A DNA stretch of 61,307 bases from Streptosporangiaceae bacterium. GTDB lineage: Bacteria; Actinomycetota; Actinomycetes; Streptosporangiales; Streptosporangiaceae. How positions within the stretch are numbered: position 1 is the stretch's first letter; each line of letters begins with the position of its first letter. Below are positions 48,901 through 53,386 of the stretch, one piece after another. The translations under genes and the position numbers were made by a program. The notes below the pieces were generated by a model that ran no database searches, was not told the DNA's origin, and saw nothing but the letters and a program-made list of their open reading frames with translations. The stretch lies in NCBI GenBank assembly GCA_025964715.1, contig JAOPYH010000489.1, forward strand, positions 1-61,307, given 5' to 3'.

Positions 48901-50013
48901 TTGCGCGCGCTGGACGACCTGCGGTCGGCCGACAAGACGCTCGGTGTGCTGCCGGCCCTGCCGTTCGACGTGAACGTGCTGGACCAGATCGCACGAGTCG
49001 TCTATGGCTGGCCCGGCTCGACCGGGGTCTCGTCCGACGGACGCCGTCACCTGATCTCTCTGGTGGAGACGATGGCCGGCACGTCCGGCGGATCAGTCAC
49101 CGTCAAGGATCTGGCCCGGGCCGCACGTGCCATGCGTACGCCTCCGCGCATCGGCACCTTCGTCGATGCCCCCAGGAAACCGGAGGCCGACTCGATCGTC
49201 GTCGTCGGTAACGACGACTCCGTGTCGACATCGTCCTCGTCATCGGGCTCCTCCAGCGAGGTCTCGGCCTCGTCTGCGGCTCTCAGGGCTATCTTTCCCG
49301 GGGCGTTGGTCTTCGGCCGGGAGCGTGCGGCGGCCGGTTACGGGCTTCTGCAGTGGGGTCAGTATGTCGGTGGTCTGCCGCATGACCAGCAGGTCTCGTT
49401 GCGCAACCACATGCAAGGTCCCATGTCCGCCCCGGGCCTGCCGTACAGGCCGTCCTTCCTGGAGATCAACGCCTACCTGCGCCAGAGGTGGGAGGCGACG
49501 ATGGCGGGGCTCTGGGACCTCGACCTCCTGGGATTCGTGACCTTCCGGAATAACGATGACAAAACGGCCACCGTACGTGTGTCCCGTTTTCTGGAACAGG
49601 CCAGGGAAGCCGTGCAACACGACATCCGGAACATCGACGCCGCGATCGGCTCCCGTCCCGTTCGGGAGGACCTGGTCGTCAGCACGACGACCGTGCTCCA
49701 TCTTTTGGGCTCCTCCCCGGAGGAGTGGCTCGGCACGGTGTTCCGCGCACGCGGTTATTTGTCGACGTCACTGGGCGAACCCGCCAGGTCGGGCACGCCG
49801 TCCGTCCTCTATCTGCGCGTCCCGAGGGGAACCCGGGCACTCGGTCTCGCGATGCTCATGCCGTCCGGTACCGGCGACCGGGAACTGCTGATAGACCGCG
49901 ACACCGTCATCCGCATCATCGACGTCACCAGGAGCCAGGACGGGAAATGGCGGGTGTACGGCGAGATACTCACGCCGGACGACCAGATCCCGGTCGACGT
50001 CGTGGACATATAG
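33985..50013 (+). CDS. Giant multi-domain T7SS polymorphic toxin (5,342 residues)
   Basis: One uninterrupted frame. In order: ESX-type helical N-terminus (1-105, SLAWVATLAVGQSWPKGDED); membrane helices (about 108-165) and a Gly-rich hydrophobic stretch to 255; a three-fold PDLHMPDV repeat (271-294); Ser/Gly/Pro linker to 620; coiled coils (640-1135) with a duplicated 72-residue unit; OmpA-like domain (about 1318-1458); glycosyltransferase (1545-1842); HExxH domain (1875-2060); degenerate caspase-like fold (about 2355-2440); beta-rich modules (2630-4165); coiled coil (4175-4345); second caspase-like fold (4790-4885); Ser linker (5074-5090); ART-like domain (about 5130-5342). The N-terminus and neighbours imply T7SS export; the tail domains imply action inside a target cell. 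The ATG has only a weak ribosome site, but the N-terminus matches related toxins. No immunity gene is recognised downstream. Confidence 0.88.
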   Translation: MSIELPPSLAWVATLAVGQSWPKGDEDKLRELGTAWDEAAREIVGITAELGPAAAQVLQNLGGSVADEFTTFTEQLRSNLPAVATSANQLATLARNTGVQIEYAKYMILAQLVWLAVEIAQWIYFAPEIIPSLIAAARLAVREILRRLLISVAVGIGVMMGMDAAVQAIQILKGDRTHWSTENTLSALQSGAISGAIGGAIFTAGAAVAPKFASSLPGMLALGGLTGEISNLAFGGMEGAGASIAAGALGALGGGGRRRSGGGDKTEVGPVPDLHTPDVPDLHMPDVPDLHMPDPGIVNRLTDATAPVEPPGTGGAHLPGAAGHGAAGHGAGGRPGTESSGTAAAGEPTGTTGTSGPAAVSGHGPRTSNGGTPAPPGAGTSSGGTAVQHGAGTSNGGTAVRHGPVGAAGPSRAASPAHEATGLPGFETTITGPGAQHAHAPEGVAGPGGTTASAGQGPAAQGSGARMEHPAAGTQSSGPAGNTSAPAGNASGSGRGRSSGEATAAPAGTGREFPSVPTSSPGRSAGEVAGAPARSGRDFPSVPTSSPGRSSSADGALPARSGLAEGGRPVTSAEPASHESAASTAPHGAGLPASDHVPVDPGTGRPAEARTEPVPVSGDGGIERFAQLENLRAPTDLLSTAPAAPATPVVSPRAAVEQRAQGLDQVAREAGMSTADRRAQRQAINEAARAHDWSEATRRLEEFRHLVGARVLNQRLEAFQNHVQGGFDRLGELGASHDTWREKVDAVEAARRTGDPALLDSALREYTAYVEQHVPAEALTGKDAARPYDAGLEQIRRELAATRDPRELARLRGRLEDRLDTVALQDRLEHLTSDDLSPEETALRQRIVNASGPEDAAHALRQLDNHREERALRERLDRLAGDGPPPDDRSGDGEERLRERAGELVQASGDPREQELWQRVHEAPTPEQAEQAWYELHDHREERALQERLDRLAGDGPPPDDRSGDGEDRPGDGEERLRERMGELVQVSGDPREYELWQRIHEAPTVAEAERAHRDLEAHVRQREEGREQRVRDYRREIEALHEKRTEQLLTGSSEDAALTGERLAEIQQRLDDSLTYGERVRGLREELAQGVDRPGDKRRLDRIIGKGIAARQQESRSRDGDGGPRTPEEVERLLDGLPDTRNRPLPDSGSSPDPGTVASRPGAADDLTSSGDVRTGDRPDDPAVDAGPPPEPRTERGNASSGREKTEGRAAEPGVEQLQLQAERERPPSGEESHGDEPLLSSWIPQAGDLDTVRAMAREQDGRGEEQAQSLLDDGAPAITGDHQSADRGDVRPGAGGPRDSGTGSLAVPGRADGLHRQDLAFAEGSAKVSAERLREIDALAADTARAAVTNARAGRPLPTVTITGYGNGTRSGEVHFGHALQSGQRRADAVAAAFTNSLGEHLESLQSGALHPIAPDALTITTRSHGHELPPEATPADDTAEARRRATIVVDDHRQPAALDDLPATTEDQRLQPHGQVASEARIHSPAGVEETLDHGVSRDRDGRSGPVDDSPLGPVAPEPLRHPVGSFAGDPAPLSRFALGGGEGEPVEVPRELNFVWLGGALQAPARANLLAWVERAGAAGWRVRIWTNEGAAAANAGFFGAHFAGGQAEMRLVTPRLFDDRPAALFGAGRQKRVYDIAISRRAFAMASDMVRYAVLRQYGGVYADVDLAPGRVELPREPLRIPRGEDAVPFLGPLIRDQRSIDSARKYFELRDEHFTGDELVERAARLNYAYGRFGNQFIVAPPGSAFLERLYQRIPERVRAAMRQPYFDPKRDAATYTGPLLWERELTRVRIDPTMRERVARLLGSGRKDRYPLSRPRVDPAMLEQWAPLGWVTPESSNQETATPQITQRPEGVGNWAESTARALEEAYWWELLAHAPVERREHVWADPASTRPVRSAFDVRRVERGGDRLTELTVALDLRPGQGVSPEQLAGVRRRLATGVHDLLNAPGHRLPGGDLLQVKVIPADQDHPAHLTVDVLAETDAMTQHTWMIAQRPELYVHELAHQLGLRDEYGRASRSVGGPTGEIARTADVPGSLLGNFDASLPAEGLLQGGLRGRHLALLAALIGDIEPYTGRGDAATGGARTGPTTRPGASRPEAEAAEPEASSRSHGAAGLPGFETTIVGPGAQHTRAPEGAGESSRTAAVPAGQGSAMAEPRMGPESVTADSAHQEAAAPQILWQPERVDDWAGDADRALEDAYRRADAVVEPSGTPSEARGATVDSGEGVHASAPRPEQGSHDGGTGDVSNEPVRDAGAVHALNDASIESKTASWRDFVDARGMRYADRFSTEEAFNWRTKDLDLGRDVEAAQARFKGDAGTSGPVPKVVPDVVPEVVSAEELPPGAVEQRLPSTSRDAYVVHGQTLPDGRVVVDGEAMTAERLAAWIGDQRAFGKSAEGRPVVLVAADAETFAPVVAARLDRPVVAPWGGFVQVPSGRLMTGTAVRMQDGGLSLAGTPADTWKVYEPGGEVTPLARELGAALDLLAGRGGGLTAPAEVPAQVTMWGAGQGRPVSELGDLAQDPALQWLSIIAGAPADTPAQESSEPGLDQTAASAQPSPVGTADTKADADLTATVSPPGSTQPAEVQAESAPAGGPAEGARPAETPEPEPEAASSGPETVRPRRPVYPVAEIDQRRPVGLEQAAPALAERTVWEDDARLPSYFFDEADPGPGHGDTRLRGHAEILAGLQSLSLPQVTWDEIRDALAEEPASFLGDGRPFTVGSPGQEPYEIVIQARSRGNWDRFHDMHPESIRVDTLTAQTSGVTTEKTSGTQSHLSFALPLGPGGTRGTGFGQVNLDMVGNERAYTYGYGTVGTDQREVRVSGGSHVHVDDLTFSVRTYRTDIGVQRQMSALAQFVVQGGLEVRVPDRLTKPADTDLPRRFALNGRVPDTYHVEQVGSVAPLMDRALELFPGSAIGSPAYQALRQMLSTRGVTSAMGEMIQDWSGLQEVAGTDLERPVGALRLRARPISAELLVAADGHEMRVGRVGGTRTEVTAATTNALQVSAMAGGMGSFHGAVARGRIQAGLTGQVAWSTRESAMSGGTATRKRLAVTSGTTGLYKVEVEYGMQRTGGEEVTARGHVLLRLPESEARRLAAGQSPDQAAQPAVPPYLTADRPSTLGLHDVRSLTGLPSLQERAIAALARRYPNLVAPWIELDPAHPRWKGNQDVYILALRNTIELSRFLSATSIAPSMDTLISTGLRLRLRAYDLFRKDYVTVRLRAELRNRRFAGSESDIGMRVYSTLADRLDSARRVQYSASAGIGMGGRAQDAAAVYTGSVSASWRYTWQRSRTSTFGQALTGDDQVVAPGPSHSFAYDLDFRLEAAGFNRLRNAVRAGTLEVLAHEYFVRKTPWAPVLDDGPATGTLTVRVPDSLTKAMAEPVPAPARTDAGAGQGADTRDWRQRGHAVVGVTGTAELNKAVQGVIAESQEDSWLFTQPGSTAHEVVQDGLTADAHNANFLRMATGGWGLGPVLAKRPVQDRIGTVKVTAEVGRLRAVSGLISGMELELDRQGEMRSGHGVGTAQGHGAGLSATFGAKPTIDGTPVIGGYGALWTLYERMRGQERSSSLTGVHDVDPVPSGRFVLVTGDVTYTVAAQGRRTGRAAPKFAVATRDPSTELTVPEGVYMLVPEDDARDMGLLPQAPGAEPDYGSVTVPREYLSAPLGWAPENTPDAGEAVALLRTWFEDKASGRLPSRYAGLLPAEELEDLSNNLRHLRSATSTLGMAGLLSQMVADGVPIRLLQGRAYLPWTNSARVWIRVQLGDPTFLRAHHNMEIDEYPSNAEAEQTSQSISRTRGGGMSITQTPLLHDSPAHHVDAAFTDVGTLTQTDTRTEAKRSTHLRGTVASPRATAKLAFPTTVILSVEEKGKVVHSVSAPGGPLVAQVPWGFTVPTARAGAEMGASLRSLQPGVGAHDRPLELPDAAAILNVGGVAAIRHVGTAAVAAVHGVPDHRVGRTPLTQGGNVAGEVLANALSQPVLRTFFPRLTRLGGLELPELSENFITGGATAQSTAHAQVDLRGGVLTSVSYDHRMDTADRQAQSVAAKGTRSDGRSATVGAGPIFATTGPDLEAGPAYQGGLNSTQRMWVEGDADGDGTQVDQAQRSLRKDLSTRSFVFRFPVDWRITATGTRATWSGLGAALARKGPLRPQTKELHVEKGVWIRLTEAEAHANGLITDENFPPVVSAEWDAVAAASVAWKAADKTFRDTRDDVRTAHDAVEAARKNVAEAEAALAEHPDDVAALAAATGAQAALADAEPETAAPEEAMAAVRTAAEKAAARFRDLHASAVAMTTWHRTPAAQRAGKKPRPLPSQEQVAQDRAAREQAAEFERWVPLPPLPTIAEEDESGGLGGSSDEGDALRDLRADAPSPEGFQVGPSQGIHPDGLTADDIAQGLYENLPIDEVHELARTAAWILRSQSDSPLGESIRAVDERGQLWRIADELHRNGRQAAELLARALTALRENRSVAAPDESVDLGTVSARRPPKVEQAPEDPPEPQSGEGEPQVSTAPRSDERPPADGPTYSTVSETARVDPDHDFGPPVAPQRARATEMDGRNVRLNPLWVPLEEMSPSLLTGDRNSVWLYTVTEDLRVLLGSEQPSAIMSEGQLTDLVAGLREKDPQLREMDLGQARRSVIQWLDGQGHLGIAARFAADGRTGPGPSRVSGEFRWNEASRSWMVDDNSGRYMSEEVRGGLDSVDAARWVGNVAKRFSEHLGMEVRPELFNIAFVRPIRDSSGRVVGHSFLDDEWHGVVESAAHLLLSGAVTHVRSDSEPEAVYPLREDPVGFFPKPWGDTPAHVIVVVGDRSGVAVRISADEEFAMDGERFVRLLLNRQEGFRQLPPDVPILMLGGEMAADPDPDEWSVKPPAGQVIANRTGRDIWASTTFLFPIRDESARTHSALALREQGGRRGELVRFRSDPGPDELHRLVAATASHPGQAGTVPGGDARRMLHLVRTARRLYPGDDAEQHLKALRALDDLRSADKTLGVLPALPFDVNVLDQIARVVYGWPGSTGVSSDGRRHLISLVETMAGTSGGSVTVKDLARAARAMRTPPRIGTFVDAPRKPEADSIVVVGNDDSVSTSSSSSGSSSEVSASSAALRAIFPGALVFGRERAAAGYGLLQWGQYVGGLPHDQQVSLRNHMQGPMSAPGLPYRPSFLEINAYLRQRWEATMAGLWDLDLLGFVTFRNNDDKTATVRVSRFLEQAREAVQHDIRNIDAAIGSRPVREDLVVSTTTVLHLLGSSPEEWLGTVFRARGYLSTSLGEPARSGTPSVLYLRVPRGTRALGLAMLMPSGTGDRELLIDRDTVIRIIDVTRSQDGKWRVYGEILTPDDQIPVDVVDI
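34796..34867 (+). repeat. Three 24-nt in-frame repeats in the toxin gene
   Basis: Three consecutive 24-nt units encode PDLHTPDV, PDLHMPDV and PDLHMPDP at the junction between the membrane-associated N-terminus and the disordered linker. Confidence 0.85.
35251..35311 (+). repeat. Linker repeat, copy 1 (partner at 40347-40407)
   Basis: About 60 nt here, encoding LPGFETTITGPGAQHAHAPE, recur almost unchanged at 40347-40407 (LPGFETTIVGPGAQHTRAPE), 5.1 kb downstream in the same frame. The two copies bracket the coiled-coil, OmpA-like, glycosyltransferase and protease parts of the toxin. Confidence 0.8.
37936..38358 (+). other. OmpA-like domain within the toxin
   Basis: Residues about 1318-1458 follow the OmpA C-terminal pattern: LAFAEGSAKVSAERLREID, then VTITGYGNG, GQRRADAVAAAF and a final ARRRATIVVD strand. 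Such domains bind peptidoglycan. In a Gram-positive secreted toxin it may anchor the protein to the wall of the producer or the target. Confidence 0.6.
38617..39510 (+). other. Large-clostridial-toxin-type glycosyltransferase domain in the toxin
   Basis: Residues about 1545-1842. The N-terminal strand ELNFVWLGG (Trp1560), the helix ASDMVRYAVLRQYGGVYADVDL with the metal-binding Asp1669-Val-Asp1671 motif, and NQFIVAPPGSAFLERLY match the GT44/DXD sugar-transferase layout of TcdA/TcdB-like toxins. All visible catalytic positions are intact, so transfer of a nucleotide-sugar moiety to a target protein is plausible. Donor and target are unknown. Confidence 0.8.
39607..40164 (+). other. Zinc metalloprotease-like domain in the toxin
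   Basis: Residues about 1875-2060. HELAHQLGLRDEYGR gives HExxHxxGxxD with His2006, Glu2007, His2010 and Asp2016, the ligand set of snapalysin-like metzincin relatives. The preceding alpha/beta strands (VKVIPADQDHPAHLTVDVLA) fit a small protease fold. It may process the toxin itself or cleave a host protein. Confidence 0.7.
40347..40407 (+). repeat. Linker repeat, copy 2 (partner at 35251-35311)
   Basis: Second copy of the LPGFETTI linker. A further linker pair lies nearby: about 39514-39604 (NQETATPQITQRPEGVGNWA) and 40507-40600 (HQEAAAPQILWQPERVDDWA). Confidence 0.8.
41047..41304 (+). other. Degenerate caspase/C80-like fold 1 in the toxin
   Basis: Residues about 2355-2440 read DAYVVHGQTLPDGRVVVDGE, AERLAAWIG and RPVVLVAADAETFAPVV, then DRPVVAPWGGF. 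The layout is that of the HG...DG...LLACxTG modules of large actinobacterial toxins. The HG pair is kept, but the usual Cys after LLA is Ala-Asp. Confidence 0.45.
41872..46479 (+). other. Beta-rich repeated modules of the toxin (possible translocation region)
   Basis: Residues about 2630-4165 are dominated by alternating beta-strand patterns and recurrent boundaries: VRVPDRLTKP (near 2868) and VRVPDSLTKA (near 3371), VPPYLTADRPSTLGL (near 3113) and VPREYLSAPLGWAP (near 3657). This indicates two to three related modules of about 500 residues. No known family was recognised. By position between the effector blocks it could be a pore or delivery structure. Confidence 0.5.
48352..48639 (+). other. 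Degenerate caspase/C80-like fold 2 in the toxin
   Basis: Residues about 4790-4885 read DTPAHVIVVVGDRSGVAVRI, GERFVRLLLN and VPILMLGGEMAADPDPDEW. They follow the same plan as the first copy, but both the expected His-Gly (VVVGD) and the Cys are missing, so catalysis is unlikely. Confidence 0.4.
49372..50013 (+). other. C-terminal ADP-ribosyltransferase-like domain of the toxin
   Basis: Residues about 5130-5342 follow the C3/exoenzyme-type ART plan: helix LEQAREAVQHDIRNIDAAIG, strand REDLVV, then RGYLSTSLGE with Ser5260-Thr-Ser5262, PSVLYLRVPRGTRAL, and DRELLIDRDTVIRI carrying Asp5298-Arg-Glu5300. The usual Arg after the first strand (VYRG) is replaced (VVSTTTVLH), and the first Glu of E-x-E is Asp. 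Activity is therefore uncertain. Confidence 0.7.
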
Positions 50014-50131
50014 CGAGCAGCCGGCCGACCGCGGAGGACAGGAATGAGGACAGGGGGAGAACCGTGTCAACATCGCCGCCGCAAACCCTTATCGTGGCTT
50101 GATCGCCTGAGTCTCTCGGCCAGAAGGATTT

Positions 50132-51523
50132 ATGCCTGACCGCTCGACGAAACCCGTTTTTGCAACAGGGCGTCGCGGGGCGGCTCGTACAACCGAAGAG
50201 GATGATGAATCTCCCTCCGGAGGCGTCGTCCGGAAAAGTGAAAGCAGCGGAGACGTGGAAGAACGACAGGTGAAAAGCGGAGACGAGCCGGACGTCCCAG
50301 CCCCGGCCCCCGAGGGCCGCGGCGCTGACGGCGAGGCTCCGGAGGCCGCGCCCGGACCGGCGCCCGGCACGGGCCCGGCCGTGTGGGACCAGCCGCTCCC
50401 CTGGGGGGCGGCTTCGGAGAACGGGAGTGACGGGAGCAAGGGCCCCGGCCCGGCCTCCGCCCCGCGAGCGGATGAGCTCGAGGCCGCCTCGTCCGGCGCG
50501 GTCACCGAAGGCGGGGACGGCGACCGGGATCAGGTCACGGCCGGGGAAGCGGCCGCGACCGAGCAGCCCCAGCCTCTCGAACCGACTGCGGCCGAGCAGC
50601 CCCAGCCCCTCGAATCGGCCGCGGCCGGAGAGCCGCCCCGCGATCAGACGGAGACCCCCAAGCGGTCCAACTCCGCCCGTACGCCGGCCGGCAGCGTCCG
50701 GCGCTCCGGCGAGACCTTGCCCATCGGCGGTCGCGTCGCGACGGCCGGCGTGGTCCTCGTGCTGGGCGTGGCCGCCGTTGTCGGCATCGGTGCGCCGTCC
50801 TTCCACCAGTGGGGCCAGGCCAGGACGAGCGGCTCCGTCGACGCCCGGCAGCCTCCGAATGTCGTGCACCAGAATGTCGGCCCCTCCGGGCCGGCGACGC
50901 CTTCCCCCACCTCCACGTCGTCACAGAAGGCCACGGCCTTGCCACAGGGCTCCGCGCCGGGTTCTCCCGCGGCCGGGCCCGCTGCGGGCCCCTCGTCCTC
51001 CAAGCCCGCCGGCCAAGGCGCCGCGGCGTCCGCGGCGTCCGCGGACCACCGCGCCGCGGCGTCCGCGGACCACCGTGCCACGGAGCCCGCGGACCACCGT
51101 GCCACGGCGTCCGCGGACCACCGTGCCGCCAAGCCCGCGGGCCGATCCATCATCAGCGCCGATTCGAGAAAGTGCATCCAGGTGTCCGGCCGGCAGGCCA
51201 GCCCGGGCGCCGCACTGGTGATCTCGCAGTGTGACGGTAAGGCCTGGCAGAAGTGGGCGCCAGGCCCCAACGGGACGATGAGGTCGATGGGCCTGTGCAT
51301 GGAACCGCACGGGGGGTCCTCCCACAACGGCGCCGTGATCCGGGTGCAGAACTGCGACGGCACCTCGTCTCAGCGCTTCACCCTCAACCGCACGAGCGAC
51401 CTCGTCAACACCGACGCGGACAAGTGCGTGGATGTGAAGGACGTGAAGACCGGCAACGGCACTCCGCTCCAGTTGTGGGACTGCGGCGGCGGCGACAACC
51501 AGAAGTGGTGGAACGGCGGCTGA
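50132..51523 (+). CDS. Membrane-anchored ricin-type lectin
   Basis: A 463-residue protein. The cytoplasmic N-terminal 200 residues are Pro/Glu/Ala-rich and disordered; one membrane helix follows (about 204-222, VATAGVVLVLGVAAVVGIG). An external Ser/Thr/Pro stalk includes four to five 8-residue repeats of the type SADHRAxx (about 305-335). A C-terminal ricin B (beta-trefoil) domain follows, with IISADSRKCIQVSGRQAS, CDGKAWQKW, NCDGTSSQRFTL and CGGGDNQKWW, giving the QxW signatures and paired cysteines. It probably binds a cell-surface glycan. AGAAGGA precedes the ATG. Lying 118 nt after the toxin, it may act as surface receptor, docking factor or protective protein, but it does not resemble a known immunity family. 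Confidence 0.85.
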   Translation: MPDRSTKPVFATGRRGAARTTEEDDESPSGGVVRKSESSGDVEERQVKSGDEPDVPAPAPEGRGADGEAPEAAPGPAPGTGPAVWDQPLPWGAASENGSDGSKGPGPASAPRADELEAASSGAVTEGGDGDRDQVTAGEAAATEQPQPLEPTAAEQPQPLESAAAGEPPRDQTETPKRSNSARTPAGSVRRSGETLPIGGRVATAGVVLVLGVAAVVGIGAPSFHQWGQARTSGSVDARQPPNVVHQNVGPSGPATPSPTSTSSQKATALPQGSAPGSPAAGPAAGPSSSKPAGQGAAASAASADHRAAASADHRATEPADHRATASADHRAAKPAGRSIISADSRKCIQVSGRQASPGAALVISQCDGKAWQKWAPGPNGTMRSMGLCMEPHGGSSHNGAVIRVQNCDGTSSQRFTLNRTSDLVNTDADKCVDVKDVKTGNGTPLQLWDCGGGDNQKWWNGG

Positions 51524-51592
51524 GGTCCGGGTCGGCCCGCCCGAGCGTTCGATCCCCGGTCGGCCGGACCCGGCCGACCGGGGGCGCAGGCG

Positions 51593-51954
51593 TCACGACA
51601 GGCTCGTGGTGAAGCTCTCGGCCCTGATCTTCCGCTCAATCGACCCGAAGATCTGCTTGTCCGCCCCGGTCAGACACCCCTGGCTCGAGGTGTCCACTTC
51701 CGAGCCGTCGGGCAGTTTTTCGCCATGCAACGCCAGAGGAGTTCTTCGGTCGCCGCGGTGCGGACGCTCACCCCGGAGAACAGTCCGTGCATCTTGTCCG
51801 GACGTTCCGCCACAACCACCCAGGATGGCGGAGGGCGGCCGCGACCAGGGTGAGGGCGTTGGCGAGGGCACGGGCGTTCATCGCCCGACCGGGCCGGCGG
51901 CGGCCTTCAACCGCAGTGGCATAAGGCCGTGCGATCTGTTCGCGTGATCTTCAT
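51593..51954 (-). pseudogene. Degraded copy of the MKIT lipoprotein family
   Basis: The start ATGAAGATCACGCG (from 51954) and its AGGAGGAGCGACCAGCGA leader match the intact paralogues at 55426-56448 and 56611-57627. The frame stops after 15 codons, and a shifted frame then resumes ATEELLWRCMAK, which jumps to LPDGSEVDTSSQGCL in yet another frame. About 80 residues of the family are thus deleted, and the protein ends at SFTTSLS, far short of the normal C-terminus. The copy has several frame changes and an internal deletion, so it is not functional. Confidence 0.85.
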
Positions 51955-51987
51955 TCGCTGGTCGCTCCTCCTTGCCGCGGTCCGCCG

Positions 51988-52058
51988 ATCAGTACGCCGC
52001 GCATAGTCGAATCGGATTCGGTCGGCTGGCCGGTGGGAGGCGACGTCCGCATGTGCGG
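51988..52058. repeat. Right copy of imperfect direct repeat flanking the T7SS island
   Basis: Homologous to 14521-14609. On the minus strand it still reads TESDSTMRGVLIGG, compared with TESDSAVPGGSPVRGVLTDWGG at the HAD N-terminus, so it is a 5' remnant of a HAD gene with its upstream bases. It lies between the lipoprotein pseudogene and the ABC permease gene. Confidence 0.7.
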
Positions 52059-52093
52059 GCCTCCGGTGGCCGGCGCCGTGGCGCCGACGTGGC

Positions 52094-53386
52094 TCACCCG
52101 GCGAGCGCGGTGACGGGCTCCATGCGGGCCGCCTTCGCCGCGGGGTAGAGGCCGGCGACCAGGCCGACGGCCAGCCCGAGCAGCGGCCCCCCGGCGAGCA
52201 GCCAGGGTGAGATGGCCGCGGTCCAGCCGCGGGCGAGCGCCACTCCGACCGTCAGGTCGAGACCACCGATCGTGCCCAACGCGCCGCCGGCCAGGCCGAG
52301 CACGCCGCTCTCCAGCAAGAACTGGATGAGGATGGATCGCCGCGAGGCGCCGATGGCCCGGCGCAGCCCGATCTCGTGGCGGCGTTCCAGCACGGCGACG
52401 AGCGTGGTGTTGCCGATCCCGATCGCGCCGATGAGCAGCGACACCCCCGCCATCACCAGGAACAGCGCCCGGGTGTCGGTCTCCACCTTGGCGCGGAGCT
52501 GTCTGGGGTCCGGGGGCACGTCGGCCAGCAGGCGTTGGGGCCGTGCGGGGTCGAGCGCTACCTTGGCCTCCGCGCCCACCTGCTGGGCGGCTCCCGGCCA
52601 GGTACGGATCACGACCTTGGGGTCCCCGAAGGTGATGTTCGAGCGCGGGTCGCGGGACACCCACTCCGGGACGATGGCCGCGAGGGCCGCCTGCGAGTCG
52701 AAGTCCGGTGTGGCGGCGATGCCGAGCAGGAGGTACGGCCGTCCGGCGATGTGGATCAGGGTTGTGCCATCGATGGCCGGGTCGACCCCGAGGTTGCGGG
52801 CGGCCACCTCCCCGAGGACCACGACGCGATGGCGATGCGCCTCGTGCCCGGCGTCGTACAGCCGACCGGTTGTGGCACGGACCCGCAGGGCCGCCAAGGC
52901 GCCCGGGGCGGCCGCCATCACCGGAGTCTCCACCGCCACTGATGGGACCCGTCCGCCGACGCGGCTGACGGGCGGCAACGAATCCTCGGTCTGGCTCAGC
53001 ACTCCGGCGGCCAGCACGCCGTTGAGTCTCGACGCCCGCTCGACCGCCTCCGGTGGCACGGCCGGGGGCCGCAGCCCGGTGGCCGAGTCGACGGCGGCCT
53101 TGCCGGCCGAGAACCCGTCGACTCCGACACTGGTGGCCTTGAGCGCGTCGAACCTCGCGGAGACCTGAGCCGCCGCGGTGCCGGTGAGGCCCACCGTGGC
53201 GACCAGCGCCAGCACGCCGAAGGCCACGCCGAGCATCGTCAGCGCGCTCCGGCCGCGCCGGCCGCGGATCGCCTCCACTGCCTCGGCGGCGATATCGACG
53301 AAGGCGGCCCGGCGAGACCCTGCCGTCCTGCCTTGGGGCTTCTTCTCGACCCCGCCCATGCCCTCAGGCCGGCCAGAGGGACTCAC
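52094..53386 (-). CDS. ABC transporter permease (MacB/FtsX type)
   Basis: A 430-residue permease with the FtsX/MacB plan: one N-terminal membrane helix (about 45-70, RSALTMLGVAFGVLALVATV), a long extracytoplasmic domain (about 75-300) and three C-terminal helices (LFLVMAGVSLLIGAIGIGN; LLESGVLGLAGGALGTIGG; LLAGGPLLGLAVGLVAGLYP). The signature TTLVAVLERRHEIGLRRAIGAS of this family is intact. The GTG start overlaps the ATPase stop by 4 nt. With the ATPase and adaptor it forms a three-gene operon for export of an unknown molecule or for envelope sensing. Confidence 0.92.
   Translation of the reverse strand: MSPSGRPEGMGGVEKKPQGRTAGSRRAAFVDIAAEAVEAIRGRRGRSALTMLGVAFGVLALVATVGLTGTAAAQVSARFDALKATSVGVDGFSAGKAAVDSATGLRPPAVPPEAVERASRLNGVLAAGVLSQTEDSLPPVSRVGGRVPSVAVETPVMAAAPGALAALRVRATTGRLYDAGHEAHRHRVVVLGEVAARNLGVDPAIDGTTLIHIAGRPYLLLGIAATPDFDSQAALAAIVPEWVSRDPRSNITFGDPKVVIRTWPGAAQQVGAEAKVALDPARPQRLLADVPPDPRQLRAKVETDTRALFLVMAGVSLLIGAIGIGNTTLVAVLERRHEIGLRRAIGASRRSILIQFLLESGVLGLAGGALGTIGGLDLTVGVALARGWTAAISPWLLAGGPLLGLAVGLVAGLYPAAKAARMEPVTALAG

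Noticed and set aside
14521..52058. Integrative element with integrase or transposase
   Set aside because: Flanking repeats exist, but no integrase, transposase, tRNA attachment gene or replication gene is seen in the window, so only an ancient insertion scar is proposed.
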